Source of the DNA: Prevotella sp. UBA2850
Lineage (GTDB): Bacteria; Bacteroidota; Bacteroidia; Bacteroidales; Bacteroidaceae
Assembly: GCA_002350805.1 (NCBI GenBank)
Contig: DEFO01000029.1
Location: 1 to 30,380, forward strand
Direction: 5' to 3'
DNA length: 30,380 nucleotides
The notes beneath the pieces were generated by a model. It did not search any database. It saw nothing but the letters and a program-made list of their open reading frames with translations, and had not been told where the DNA came from. Positions 6,641 through 14,237 of the stretch are shown here, one piece after another (within the stretch, counting starts at the first letter, position 1; each line of letters opens with the position of its first letter). The position numbers and the translations under genes are program-made.

Positions 6641-9400
6641 ATGGACTATAATTTTTCTGAGATTGAGAAAAAATGGCAGCAGTGGTGGGCCCAGAACAAG
6701 ACCTACCGCGCTACCGACAAGTCGGATAAACCCAAGTATTATGTGCTGGACATGTTCCCGTACCCCAGCGGTGCGGGCCTGCATGTAGGGCATCCGCTGG
6801 GCTATATCGCCAGCGACATCTTCGCCCGGTACAAGCGCCTGAAAGGCTTCAATGTGCTGCACCCCATGGGCTACGACGCCTTTGGTCTGCCGGCAGAACA
6901 ATATGCCATTCAAACCGGCCAGCATCCGGAAAAGACCACGCGGGAGAACGTGGCCCGTTATCGTCAGCAGCTGGACCGCATTGGCTTTTCCTTTGACTGG
7001 GACCGCGAGTTCCGCACCTCGGATCCGGAGTATTACAAATGGACCCAGTGGGCCTTCCTGCAAATGTTTGGCTCCTGGTACGACAACAAGCTCCAGAAAG
7101 CCCGCCCCATCGAGGAGCTGGTAAAGGCCTTCGAAGTGGGAGGAAGCACCGCCGTGGATGCTGCCTGCAGTGAGGGTGCTCCTTTTACGGCAGGGGAGTG
7201 GAAGGCGTTTTCCGAAAAAGAAAAGGCCGACGTCCTCATGCGCTATCGGCTTGCCTATCAAGGAGAAAGCACGGTGAACTGGTGCCCGGCCCTGGGAACC
7301 GTACTGGCCAACGACGAGGTGAAGGACGGCTTCTCCGAGCGCGGCGGTCACCCGGTGTTCCAAAAGAAAATGACCCAGTGGCAGCTCCGCGTGAGCGCCT
7401 ATGCCGGCCGTCTGCTGGACGGGCTGGACAAACTGGACTGGACCGACTCCCTCAAGGAGATGCAGCGCAACTGGATTGGCCGTAGCGAAGGCGCGGAAAT
7501 GGTGTTCAAGGTCACCTGCGACGGCCAGGAACACAACGTCACCATTTTCACCACCCGGGCCGATACCGTCTTTGGCGTCACCTTCATGGTGCTGGCGCCG
7601 GAAAGCGAGTGGGTTCCGCAACTCACCAGCGCCTCCCAGAAAGCGGAGGTAGAGGCCTATCTGGAGCAGGTGAAGAAGAAAACGGAGCGCGAACGCATTG
7701 CCGGTAAGGCCGTTACGGGCGTATTCTCCGGCTCGTACGGTATCAATCCGCTCACAGGCGAAAAGGTGCCGGTATGGATTTCGGAATACGTGCTGGCCGG
7801 TTACGGCACCGGTGCCATTATGGCGGTTCCGGCGCATGACAGCCGTGACTATGCCTTCGCCAAAAAGTTCGGCCTTCCCATCATTCCCCTCATCGAGGGG
7901 GCCGATGTCAGCGAGCAAAGCCTGGATGCCAAGGAAGGCATCATGTGCAACAGCGGTTTCCTGAACGGACTCACTGTAAAAGAGGCTATTCCTGCCGCCA
8001 TCGACTATGTGGAAAAGCATGGAATCGGCCACCGCAAAATCAATTACCGCATCCGCGACGCCATTTTCTCGCGCCAGCGGTACTGGGGGGAGCCTTTCCC
8101 CATTTATTACAAGGATGGCATCGCCACGCCGCTGCCGCTGGAGGCCCTGCCGCTCACGCTGCCGGAGATAGACCAGTATAAACCCACGGAGGACGGGCAG
8201 CCGCCGCTGGCCCGTGCCAAGGACTGGACGTATAACGGCTATCCGCTGGAAACCAGTACCATGCCCGGTTTCGCCGGCTCCAGCGCCTATTACCTGCGCT
8301 ACATGGACCCGCACAACGGGGAGGGCCTGGTGAGCAAGGAAGCCAATGCCTACTGGCGCAACGTGGACCTTTATGTGGGCGGTACGGAGCATGCCACCGG
8401 CCACCTCATCTACAGCCGTTTCTGGAACAAATTCCTCTATGACCTGGGGTATGTGTGCGAGGACGAACCCTTCTGCAAGCTCATCAACCAGGGCATGATC
8501 CAGGGCCGCTCCAACTTTGTGTACCTGATTCCCGGCACCAACAAGTTCGTGAGCGCGGGCCTCAAGGACCAGTACGAGACCATCCCCGTGCATGTGGATG
8601 TGAACATTGTGTACAACGACAAACTGGATATCGAGGCCTTCCGCGCCTGGCGTCCGGACTACAAAGATGCGGAATTTGTCCTGGAAAACGGCGAGTACAT
8701 CTGCGGCTGGGCCATTGAAAAAATGTCCAAGAGCATGTACAATGTGGTGAATCCGGACAAGATTTGCGATACGTATGGGGCAGATACCCTGCGTCTGTAC
8801 GAGATGTTCCTGGGTCCCATCGAGCAGGCTAAACCCTGGGATACCAAGGGAATTGACGGTGTGAACCGCTTCCTCAAGAAGTTCTGGCGTCTGTTCTGGG
8901 ACCGCGAAGAGTGGCTGGTAACGGACGACGAACCCACCAAGGAGGAACTCAAGGCCCTGCACAAACTCATTGGCAAGGCGCAGGAAGATATTGAGCATTT
9001 CTCCTACAACACCACCATATCGGCCTTCATGATTGCCCTGAACGAGCTGGGAAGCTGCTCCAAGCGGGCCATCCTGGAACCGCTCACCATTGTGCTGAGC
9101 CCCTTTGCTCCGCACATTGCGGAGGAACTGTGGCACCAGTTGGGCCATGAGACTTCCGTGGTGTATGCCTCCTTCCCGGAGTACCGCGAAGATCTGGCGG
9201 CCGACAATCTGGTGAAGTACCCGGTGTCGTTCAACGGCAAAACGCGTTTCTTCCTGGAGGCCCCGGCAACGGATGCCCCCTCTGCCGTGGAGGCGGCTGT
9301 GCGTGCGCATGAAAAGACACCCCAGTATGTGGGTGAGCTGAGTATTGCCAAGGTGATTGTGGTCCCCGGGCGTATTGTGAATGTGGTTTTGAAAAAATAA
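6641..9400 (+). CDS. leuS: leucyl-tRNA synthetase
   Basis: 919 residues; class I aminoacyl-tRNA synthetase that charges tRNA-Leu. The HIGH motif appears as HVGH (48-51) in YPSGAGLHVGHPLGY. The CP1 editing domain lies around 250-440, with TTRADTVFG and a conserved AHDSRDYAFA segment. The catalytic loop KMSKS is at 694-698, followed by the anticodon-binding domain. It is complete. An insertion-like stretch at about 550-680 agrees with Bacteroidetes LeuS being somewhat longer than E. coli LeuS (860 residues). The start is 2 bases after the previous stop and the first yitT starts 3 bases after its end, so it is embedded in an operon. Confidence 0.98.
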   Translation: MDYNFSEIEKKWQQWWAQNKTYRATDKSDKPKYYVLDMFPYPSGAGLHVGHPLGYIASDIFARYKRLKGFNVLHPMGYDAFGLPAEQYAIQTGQHPEKTTRENVARYRQQLDRIGFSFDWDREFRTSDPEYYKWTQWAFLQMFGSWYDNKLQKARPIEELVKAFEVGGSTAVDAACSEGAPFTAGEWKAFSEKEKADVLMRYRLAYQGESTVNWCPALGTVLANDEVKDGFSERGGHPVFQKKMTQWQLRVSAYAGRLLDGLDKLDWTDSLKEMQRNWIGRSEGAEMVFKVTCDGQEHNVTIFTTRADTVFGVTFMVLAPESEWVPQLTSASQKAEVEAYLEQVKKKTERERIAGKAVTGVFSGSYGINPLTGEKVPVWISEYVLAGYGTGAIMAVPAHDSRDYAFAKKFGLPIIPLIEGADVSEQSLDAKEGIMCNSGFLNGLTVKEAIPAAIDYVEKHGIGHRKINYRIRDAIFSRQRYWGEPFPIYYKDGIATPLPLEALPLTLPEIDQYKPTEDGQPPLARAKDWTYNGYPLETSTMPGFAGSSAYYLRYMDPHNGEGLVSKEANAYWRNVDLYVGGTEHATGHLIYSRFWNKFLYDLGYVCEDEPFCKLINQGMIQGRSNFVYLIPGTNKFVSAGLKDQYETIPVHVDVNIVYNDKLDIEAFRAWRPDYKDAEFVLENGEYICGWAIEKMSKSMYNVVNPDKICDTYGADTLRLYEMFLGPIEQAKPWDTKGIDGVNRFLKKFWRLFWDREEWLVTDDEPTKEELKALHKLIGKAQEDIEHFSYNTTISAFMIALNELGSCSKRAILEPLTIVLSPFAPHIAEELWHQLGHETSVVYASFPEYREDLAADNLVKYPVSFNGKTRFFLEAPATDAPSAVEAAVRAHEKTPQYVGELSIAKVIVVPGRIVNVVLKK

Positions 9401-9403
9401 ACG

Positions 9404-10318
9404 ATGACAAAAAAGCAGTTTCTCATTGGGGTTTTCGACTATATCGTCATTACCATCGGCGTTATCCTCTTTGTGATGGCGTGGCAGTCGTTCCTGCTTC
9501 CCAACAACATGATTGACGGTGGCCTCACAGGCGCATCGGCCCTGCTGGCTATGGTAACAGGCATCTCTGTGGATATCTGGTACTTTGGCATCAATGTGCT
9601 GCTGCTGGTGCTGGCCTGGTTCATTCTGGGGCAGGGATTCGGCCTCAAGACCATCTATGCCATCGTGCTTTCGACGGCCCTCTTCCGCATCCTGGGCAGT
9701 GAGAGCATGCGCTGTCTGTGGTCCGTAGAGGGGGAGGTGCTGTACGTGGGTGACGGCATCCTTGTGCCCATCATCGGCGGCCTCCTGGAAGCAGTGGGCC
9801 TGGCCCTCATTATCATGCGTGGCGGCTCCACCGGCGGAACGGACATCCTGGCGCTCATCGTGAACAAGTTCTGGCCCATCTCCGTTGGCCGGTTTTATCT
9901 CTTTGCCGACTTTATCGTCATTACCCTCCTGATTTTCGTGCCCGGCCACTGCTTTACGGATGTGGTGTACGGCTACATTACCATGGGGATCTGCGCCTAT
10001 GTCCTGGACCTGATCCTGCTGGGTAAGGATTCCACGGTGCAGGTGCACATTTTCTCCAATCGGCAAAAGGAGATCGGGGACTATATCTGCCACCGGATGG
10101 AGCGTGGAGTCACTGCACTGAAGGCCCAGGGCTGGTACACCGGAGAAGAGCGGGATGTGCTGCTGGTGCTCATCCGCAAAACAGAGCTGCCGGAACTGAC
10201 CAAAGCCATCAAAGATATTGATGCAAAGGCCTTTGTGAGCGTGGTGCCCGCCAACAACGTGTTTGGCGAGGGCTTCGACGAAATGAAAACCGGACTTACC
10301 AAGAAAAAGAAGAAATAA
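9404..10318 (+). CDS. YitT family membrane protein (first copy)
   Basis: 304 residues with about five or six hydrophobic segments in the first 210 residues, beginning at about 10. The conserved motifs SFLLPNNMIDGGLTGAS and MRGGSTGGTDILALI identify the YitT (DUF161) membrane domain. The C-terminal 90 residues, including VTALKAQGWYTGEERDVLL and the terminal FGEGFDEMK, match the DUF2179 domain that follows it in this family. Function is not established; a transport role is commonly supposed. It sits 3 bases after leuS and 1 base before its paralogue. Confidence 0.9.
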   Translation: MTKKQFLIGVFDYIVITIGVILFVMAWQSFLLPNNMIDGGLTGASALLAMVTGISVDIWYFGINVLLLVLAWFILGQGFGLKTIYAIVLSTALFRILGSESMRCLWSVEGEVLYVGDGILVPIIGGLLEAVGLALIIMRGGSTGGTDILALIVNKFWPISVGRFYLFADFIVITLLIFVPGHCFTDVVYGYITMGICAYVLDLILLGKDSTVQVHIFSNRQKEIGDYICHRMERGVTALKAQGWYTGEERDVLLVLIRKTELPELTKAIKDIDAKAFVSVVPANNVFGEGFDEMKTGLTKKKKK

Positions 10319-10319
10319 T

Positions 10320-11303
10320 ATGGCTTCAGCTTTTTTACAGAAATCGGTCCTGACGCAGGTCAAGGAGTGGCTCCTGGTCACGCTGGGCATCCTCATTTAT
10401 GTGACGGGATGGTCCATGTTCCTGATTCCCAACAACCTCATTGGCGGAGGCGTTTCGGGTATCAGCTCCATGATCCAGTATGCCACCAACGGCACCATCC
10501 AGATGGGTTACAGCTACTTCTTCCTCAACGCCATCCTCATTATTGCCGCCATTGTGATTCTGGGCATGGGCTTCGGCGCCAAAACCATCTACGCCATTAT
10601 CCTGGCGTCGGTGGCCCTGCGTTTTTTGCCCGGGCTCATTCCCGTGGCCATCATCAAAACCCTGGCTATTGACAACGGAAAGCTTCTGAGCGTACTCATG
10701 GGTGGTATCATGGCCGGTATCGGCATTGGCATGAGTATCTCCAACGGCGGCTCCACGGGCGGTACGGATATCATTGCGCTCATTTATACCAAGTACCACA
10801 ATGTGTCGCCTGGCAAAGTGATTCTGTTCCTGGATTTTATCATCATCGGCTCTTCCATTTTCGTGCCTTCCTTCGTGCCGGAGCTGGACCCCATGACGGG
10901 GCAGCCGGTGCTGGATGCCGCCGGGAATCCCATTACCTTCAAGATGCCGCTGGCGGAGAAGATTACTACCATCCTGTACGGCCTCATTCTGGTAACGGTG
11001 AACAGTTATGTGCTGGATATGTACATTTCCGGCTCGCAGCAGAGCGTGCAGCTGTTCATCCTTTCCAAGGAATATGAAAAGATTGCCGATGCCATCTCCA
11101 AGGAAATGCACCGCGGCGTCACCGTGCTGGACGGCAAGGGCTGGTACACCAAGCAAGACACCAAGGTGCTCATGGTCCTTACCCGCAAGACAGACCTGAA
11201 CCTGATGCTGCGGTATATCAAATCCATCGACTCCAATGCGTTCCTTTCCGTGAGTTCCGTCAATGGCGTATACGGTAAAGGATTCGACACCATCAAGAAA
11301 TAG
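10320..11303 (+). CDS. YitT family membrane protein (second copy)
   Basis: 327 residues with the same two-domain layout as its neighbour: membrane domain with SMFLIPNNLIGGGVSGIS and ISNGGSTGGTDIIALI, then a DUF2179-type tail with GVTVLDGKGWYTKQDTKVLM and YGKGFDTIKK. The two copies are clearly diverged paralogues. This one carries an extra hydrophilic loop (about residues 185-215, with ELDPMTGQPVLDAAGNP) between hydrophobic segments that the first copy lacks. It starts 1 base after the first copy stops and is the last gene of the operon. A heteromeric pair is plausible but not shown. Confidence 0.9.
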   Translation: MASAFLQKSVLTQVKEWLLVTLGILIYVTGWSMFLIPNNLIGGGVSGISSMIQYATNGTIQMGYSYFFLNAILIIAAIVILGMGFGAKTIYAIILASVALRFLPGLIPVAIIKTLAIDNGKLLSVLMGGIMAGIGIGMSISNGGSTGGTDIIALIYTKYHNVSPGKVILFLDFIIIGSSIFVPSFVPELDPMTGQPVLDAAGNPITFKMPLAEKITTILYGLILVTVNSYVLDMYISGSQQSVQLFILSKEYEKIADAISKEMHRGVTVLDGKGWYTKQDTKVLMVLTRKTDLNLMLRYIKSIDSNAFLSVSSVNGVYGKGFDTIKK

Positions 11304-11317
11304 CGTTCTTTGACATA

Positions 11318-11910
11318 GGGAAACGCGTCCGCGCAGCCCACCTTGTGAAACGCCCATGAACCTGTTATTGTTGTTCCTGGCCCTTCTTCTGGTGTTGGCT
11401 GTGGCGGCGGGGGGAATCCTGCTCAAACACCTGCATCGGAAAGAGGCGCAGTTAAAATCCGTTCTGGAGCAATCCAGGCCGGAGGACGCTCCGTCCATCC
11501 CCTATGAAATGTCGGCGATCGATCAGTTGCTGTATGACAGGTGTTGCCGGTATATGACCGAGCATAAACCGTTCCTGGTAGAATCGTTTTCGCTCCAGGA
11601 TCTGGCGAATGCATTGTATACCAATAAAGGGTATTTGAGCAAGACCATCAACCATTTTTCCGGCCGCAACTTCAGGACATACGTCAACTATTACCGGGTG
11701 ATGTATGCCATGGAACTGTACCGGAACAATATGAGTTTGCGGGTCACGGACCTGTCCCAGTTGTCGGGCTTCCACTCCACCACTTCGTTCTTCCAAAGTT
11801 TCAAGAACGTAATGGGGGAGCCGCCCAGCCACTGGTGCTCCCGGGTTCGGCGAAAATACCTGAAAGACAATGAGAAAAACTAACTAAAACCGGCGACGGA
11901 CGCGTTACCC
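11318..11910. repeat. inverted repeat flanking the AraC-type gene
   Basis: Left arm GGGAAACGCGTCC (11318-11330) and right arm GGACGCGTTACCC (11898-11910) are reverse complements at 12 of 13 positions. They flank the single gene at 11356-11883. The right arm overlaps the stop codon region of the RluA-type gene. It could mark a small inserted unit or be paired binding sites; the sequence does not decide. Confidence 0.5.
11356..11883 (+). CDS. membrane-anchored AraC-type HTH protein
   Basis: 175 residues. Residues 2-24 form one strongly hydrophobic helix, followed by a charged linker (25-45). The C-terminal two thirds is an AraC-type double helix-turn-helix: first HTH around 75-95 (SLQDLANALYTNKGYLSKTI), second around 125-150 (VTDLSQLSGFHSTTSFFQSF), then FKNVMGEPPSHW. 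No sensor domain is present, so it looks like the membrane-distal end of a larger sensor-regulator reduced to an anchor plus DNA-binding domain. Its targets are unknown. It stands alone after the yitT pair and is flanked by a 13-base inverted repeat. Its base composition is somewhat lower in GC than leuS. Confidence 0.85.
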   Translation: MNLLLLFLALLLVLAVAAGGILLKHLHRKEAQLKSVLEQSRPEDAPSIPYEMSAIDQLLYDRCCRYMTEHKPFLVESFSLQDLANALYTNKGYLSKTINHFSGRNFRTYVNYYRVMYAMELYRNNMSLRVTDLSQLSGFHSTTSFFQSFKNVMGEPPSHWCSRVRRKYLKDNEKN

Positions 11911-12603
11911 TTGTACTCCTTTCCAGCTATCCGGGACAGGAGCAGTTACATCCACCTCGGTCTTTTTGACGGGGTGGATGAATTGTATCCGGCGGGCCAG
12001 CAGGCAGATGCCGCCGTCCGGATTGGAGCGTTTTGCCCCGTATTTGAGGTCTCCTTTGATGGGACAGCCCATGTGGGCCAGCTGGCAACGGATCTGGTGA
12101 TGGCGGCCGGTGTAGAGCTCCACTTCCAGCAGGCAGTAGCGGTCCGTGCTTTGGATGAGGGTGTATTTGAGCCGGGCCTCTTTGCCGTTTTTACTCACAT
12201 AGGACTTGTTCTGGGCCTCGTTGCGGGTGAGATAGTCCGTGAGGGTGTCGGATGTCTTGGGCGGTTTACCGGCCGTGAGGGCCCAGTAGGTTTTGTGGAC
12301 CTCTCCTTTGCGGAGCATCTCGTTCAGGCGTTCCAGGGCTTTGGAGGTTTTGGCAAAGAGGGTGACGCCGCTCACGGGACGGTCCAGGCGGTGGGGAACG
12401 CCCATGAATACCTGCCCGGGCTTGCCGTCCCGCCGGGCAATGAAGGCCTTGAGGGTCTCGCTCAGGGGCTCGTCACCGGTTTTGTCCCCCTGCACAATTT
12501 CCCCGGTGCGTTTGTTAAGCACAATGATGTGATTGTCCTCATAGAGGATTCTTCCTTGCAGGTCCTGGAATTCTTCCGGGCCGATTTCTCTGTAAACTCC
12601 CAT
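11905..12603 (-). CDS. RluA family RNA pseudouridine synthase
   Basis: 232 residues. The catalytic motif HRLDRPVSG (71-79, Asp74) is the RluA-family motif II. KTYWAL, the YTGRHHQIRCQLAHMG stretch and a final IQFIHP segment also match. There is no N-terminal S4 domain, so it resembles the short RluA/TruC-like branch rather than RluC or RluD. The rRNA or tRNA target cannot be assigned from sequence alone. Its start is 7 bases downstream of a TATCTTTG -7 box, so the transcript should be nearly leaderless. It is divergent from the plug-domain lipoprotein. Confidence 0.92.
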   Translation of the reverse strand: MGVYREIGPEEFQDLQGRILYEDNHIIVLNKRTGEIVQGDKTGDEPLSETLKAFIARRDGKPGQVFMGVPHRLDRPVSGVTLFAKTSKALERLNEMLRKGEVHKTYWALTAGKPPKTSDTLTDYLTRNEAQNKSYVSKNGKEARLKYTLIQSTDRYCLLEVELYTGRHHQIRCQLAHMGCPIKGDLKYGAKRSNPDGGICLLARRIQFIHPVKKTEVDVTAPVPDSWKGVQG

Positions 12604-12657
12604 AACAGTGCAAAGATACTGTTTTTTCTTGTGAAAAAATTTGTTAGTTTTGCACTT
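12604..12657. promoter_or_regulatory. divergent promoter region with near-zero leaders
   Basis: The plus strand carries TAGTTTTG (12645-12652) only 5 bases before the ATG at 12658. The minus strand carries TATCTTTG (12618-12611) 7 bases before the ATG at 12603. Each has a T-rich patch at about -33. Both boxes are followed by CAC, giving a symmetric TGCAAA / TTTGCA arrangement. Confidence 0.65.
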
Positions 12658-13104
12658 ATGAAACGAATTTTACAAATTGTTGCCTTGGGCGTTCTTGTTT
12701 GCAGCTGCGGCGTGTTCAAACGGAATACGGATGCCTATATCCCCCGCAGCGCGGAGGTGGTGGACATCGGGTATGGAAAGGCAGCCCGCGGAGATCTCAC
12801 CTCGTCTGTTTCCAGTGTTCCCATCGACGAGAACACATCGAATACGTACCGGGACATTTATGAGATGATTCAAGGGAAATGCTCCGGGGTGGTGGTAGAA
12901 GGGCAACGGATTATTATCCGGGGCATCAGCACCATTTATGCGAGCACGGATCCGCTCTTTATTGTGGATGGCTCCGCCGTTTCTTCCATCGAATGGATTA
13001 ATCCCCACGATGTAAAGAGCATCGATGTCCTCAAGGATGCTGCTGCCACTTCCATTTACGGCTCCCGCGGCGCCAACGGGGTGATTATCATTAATTTGAA
13101 GTAA
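12658..13104 (+). CDS. plug-only SusC-like lipoprotein
   Basis: 148 residues. The N-terminus has a lipoprotein signal with lipobox VCSC (Cys17). The rest is a TonB-dependent receptor plug domain: IIIRGISTIYAS, DPLFIVDG, then INPHDVKSIDVLKDAAATSIYGSRGANGVIII ending at the stop. These are the signatures of the SusC plug, yet no beta-barrel follows; the frame stops right after the plug. The open frame extends far upstream antisense to the pseudouridine synthase, but the signal peptide and -7 box fix the start at 12658. It could be an envelope lipoprotein that interacts with TonB-family components, or a carboxypeptidase-regulatory-like binding module; function is unknown. Confidence 0.85.
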   Translation: MKRILQIVALGVLVCSCGVFKRNTDAYIPRSAEVVDIGYGKAARGDLTSSVSSVPIDENTSNTYRDIYEMIQGKCSGVVVEGQRIIIRGISTIYASTDPLFIVDGSAVSSIEWINPHDVKSIDVLKDAAATSIYGSRGANGVIIINLK

Positions 13105-13117
13105 CGCCTTAGGAGCG

Positions 13118-13189
13118 CTAAAGCCGCTTGCGGGCATTATAATAAGACTGACGGCTGTTAAAACCGGATTCCAGGGCCACCTCATCTAC
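13118..13189 (-). pseudogene. remnant of an AraC-type HTH C-terminus
   Basis: The minus strand reads VDEVALESGFNSRQSYYNAR followed by KRL and a TAG stop. This is the end of the second helix-turn-helix of an AraC-family regulator. An in-frame TAA precedes the Val codon (13192-13190). The next frame upstream continues with KWIAIGILELLR, which resembles the helix normally preceding this motif, so a frameshift is likely. No intact gene can be built here. Confidence 0.6.
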
Positions 13190-13296
13190 TTATCCTTAAA
13201 AGCTCCAAGATGCCGATGGCTATCCACTTTACCGTAGACAAAGGTTCCGACAAACGGCTCCTCCGGCCTAGAGACTATGATGAACTTCGGGTGCAT
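13186..13296 (-). CDS. 36-residue ORF downstream of the PHP phosphatase
   Basis: The ATG (13296-13294) lies 2 bases after the stop of the phosphatase gene and the frame runs to a TAG at 13188-13186. It contains FIIVSRPEEPFVGTFVYGK. I do not recognise it. It may be a small translated gene, the remnant of a longer one, or chance, since it overlaps the HTH remnant in another frame. Confidence 0.25.
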   Translation of the reverse strand: MHPKFIIVSRPEEPFVGTFVYGKVDSHRHLGAFKDK

Positions 13297-13298
13297 TA

Positions 13299-13937
13299 CT
13301 ATTCAAATACGTACTTGTCAAAGAAATCGGCATACTTCTTAGAATGCAAATCGCTTCCAAGCCAGTCGTACATTCCCTCCGCCTGCAACGCCTCTGCCCG
13401 TACGGACACCGCTTCGCCATACATCCCTTCCAGCGTCCCCAGATTTCGCTGGAATTGCGCCCCGGCCTCTTTCAAAAGCCGATAATCCTCCATCGTCAGG
13501 TAAAGATACCGTTCCGGATGCGCCAGCACCGGCTGGTAACCTTCCGCTAGCAGCCAACGTATCTCGGCCGATGGTACAATATCTCCAATCTTTGTCGGGT
13601 CATGGATGGGCAGCTCCACCAGAATGTGGTTTCCCTCCCAGGGCAGCAGCCACCGGTTCTTGCGCACGTCCACCCAAGTCTCTGGAATAAGCCGGTACTC
13701 CATGGACGGCACCAGCTCCAGCAAAATTCCACGCTCTAGAAGCTCCTTCCGAAGCAACTCACAGGCCGATGTCACCGTCTTGGGCGTATTCCTGTAAAGG
13801 AAAGAACAGTGCGAGGTGCACACCACCCGCTCATAGCCCCACGAGGCCAGCTTCCCCGCAAGGAACACGGATTCCTCCAGCGTCTGCGCCCCGTCGTCGA
13901 GGCAGGGGAGGATATGGCAATGGCAATCGACTTTCAT
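13299..13937 (-). CDS. CpsB/YwqE-type PHP tyrosine-protein phosphatase
   Basis: 212 residues. Metal-binding PHP motifs are visible: DCHCHILPCLDDGA at the N-terminus (4-17), TSH (41-43), LAHPERY (about 138-144) and GSDLHS near the C-terminus. These match the manganese-dependent phosphatases that dephosphorylate BY-kinases controlling capsule or exopolysaccharide export. No BY-kinase, Wza-type exporter or glycosyltransferase lies nearby, so it is an orphan here. It is slightly shorter than the usual 240-255 residues, the N-terminal part being intact and the C-terminus ending soon after GSDLHS. The start is supported by the HxH motif at the extreme N-terminus and a promoter 14 bases upstream. 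Confidence 0.88.
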   Translation of the reverse strand: MKVDCHCHILPCLDDGAQTLEESVFLAGKLASWGYERVVCTSHCSFLYRNTPKTVTSACELLRKELLERGILLELVPSMEYRLIPETWVDVRKNRWLLPWEGNHILVELPIHDPTKIGDIVPSAEIRWLLAEGYQPVLAHPERYLYLTMEDYRLLKEAGAQFQRNLGTLEGMYGEAVSVRAEALQAEGMYDWLGSDLHSKKYADFFDKYVFE

Positions 13938-13950
13938 GTACGCGAAGATA

Positions 13951-13958
13951 CAAAAATA
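13951..13958 (-). promoter_or_regulatory. candidate -7 box of the PHP phosphatase gene
   Basis: The minus strand reads TATTTTTG, matching TAnnTTTG, 13 bases before the ATG. No exact TTTG is seen at -33. Confidence 0.45.
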
Positions 13959-14020
13959 TCACAATATATTGCCCATTCGGGTACACCGCCTTCTCATTAT
14001 AAAGCATATTACGAATAATA

Positions 14021-14052
14021 TTTGGAAGTTTGTCAGGAAAACGTTATAATTG
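14021..14052 (+). promoter_or_regulatory. candidate promoter of the 50-residue ORF and kinase pair
   Basis: TTTG (14021-14024), 20 bases, then TATAATTG (14045-14052), which is one mismatch from TAnnTTTG. The predicted start is about 20 bases before the ATG at 14077. Confidence 0.5.
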
Positions 14053-14076
14053 CATCAAATAATTGTATTGTGGACA

Positions 14077-14229
14077 ATGCCGGAATTACATTCAATAGAT
14101 TTCGAAATGATCAAGCGTTTCAGCAAGGATTTGAGGCGGGAGGTCGAATCCTGGGCCAAGGATCCTTGGTCCTGGGAAGATATGGTCGCACAATATCAGA
14201 GGCTCCATACGACTCAGAATCCGAGATAG
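14077..14229 (+). CDS. 50-residue charged small protein
   Basis: The frame starts MPELHSIDFEMIKRFSKDLR and continues through ESWAKDPWSWEDMVAQYQ to a TAG at 14227-14229. It is charged, with Trp and acidic residues, and looks helical. I do not recognise a family. It is preceded by a plausible promoter and followed 8 bases later by the ATG of the kinase-fold gene, a spacing typical of an operon. A competing frame (14022 onward, continuous with the kinase) covers the same bases. I prefer this reading because its composition looks protein-like and it explains the short gap. It could be a partner or inhibitor of the kinase, but that is inference. Confidence 0.5.
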   Translation: MPELHSIDFEMIKRFSKDLRREVESWAKDPWSWEDMVAQYQRLHTTQNPR

Positions 14230-14237
14230 AAACCGCC

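Noticed and set aside
6635..10396. Very long open frame (1253 codons) on the minus strand antisense to leuS and the first yitT
   Set aside because: It is the codon-bias shadow of GC-rich genes. Its translation has no recognisable domain and is His/Gly/Gln-rich, while the plus strand has full LeuS and YitT motifs.
11911..12657. N-terminal extension of the plug lipoprotein frame across the pseudouridine synthase gene
   Set aside because: It would be antisense to a conserved gene. The lipoprotein signal peptide and promoter place the start at 12658.
13947..14018. Plus-strand tail reading ISQYIAHSGTPPSHYKAYYE before a stop
   Set aside because: It looks faintly protein-like and might be the end of a lost gene, but the frame upstream is only antisense to the phosphatase gene and no family was recognised.
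14022..14237. Longer N-terminus for the kinase-fold protein
   Set aside because: The competing 50-residue frame looks more protein-like and ends just before the ATG at 14238. Rejected with moderate confidence only.
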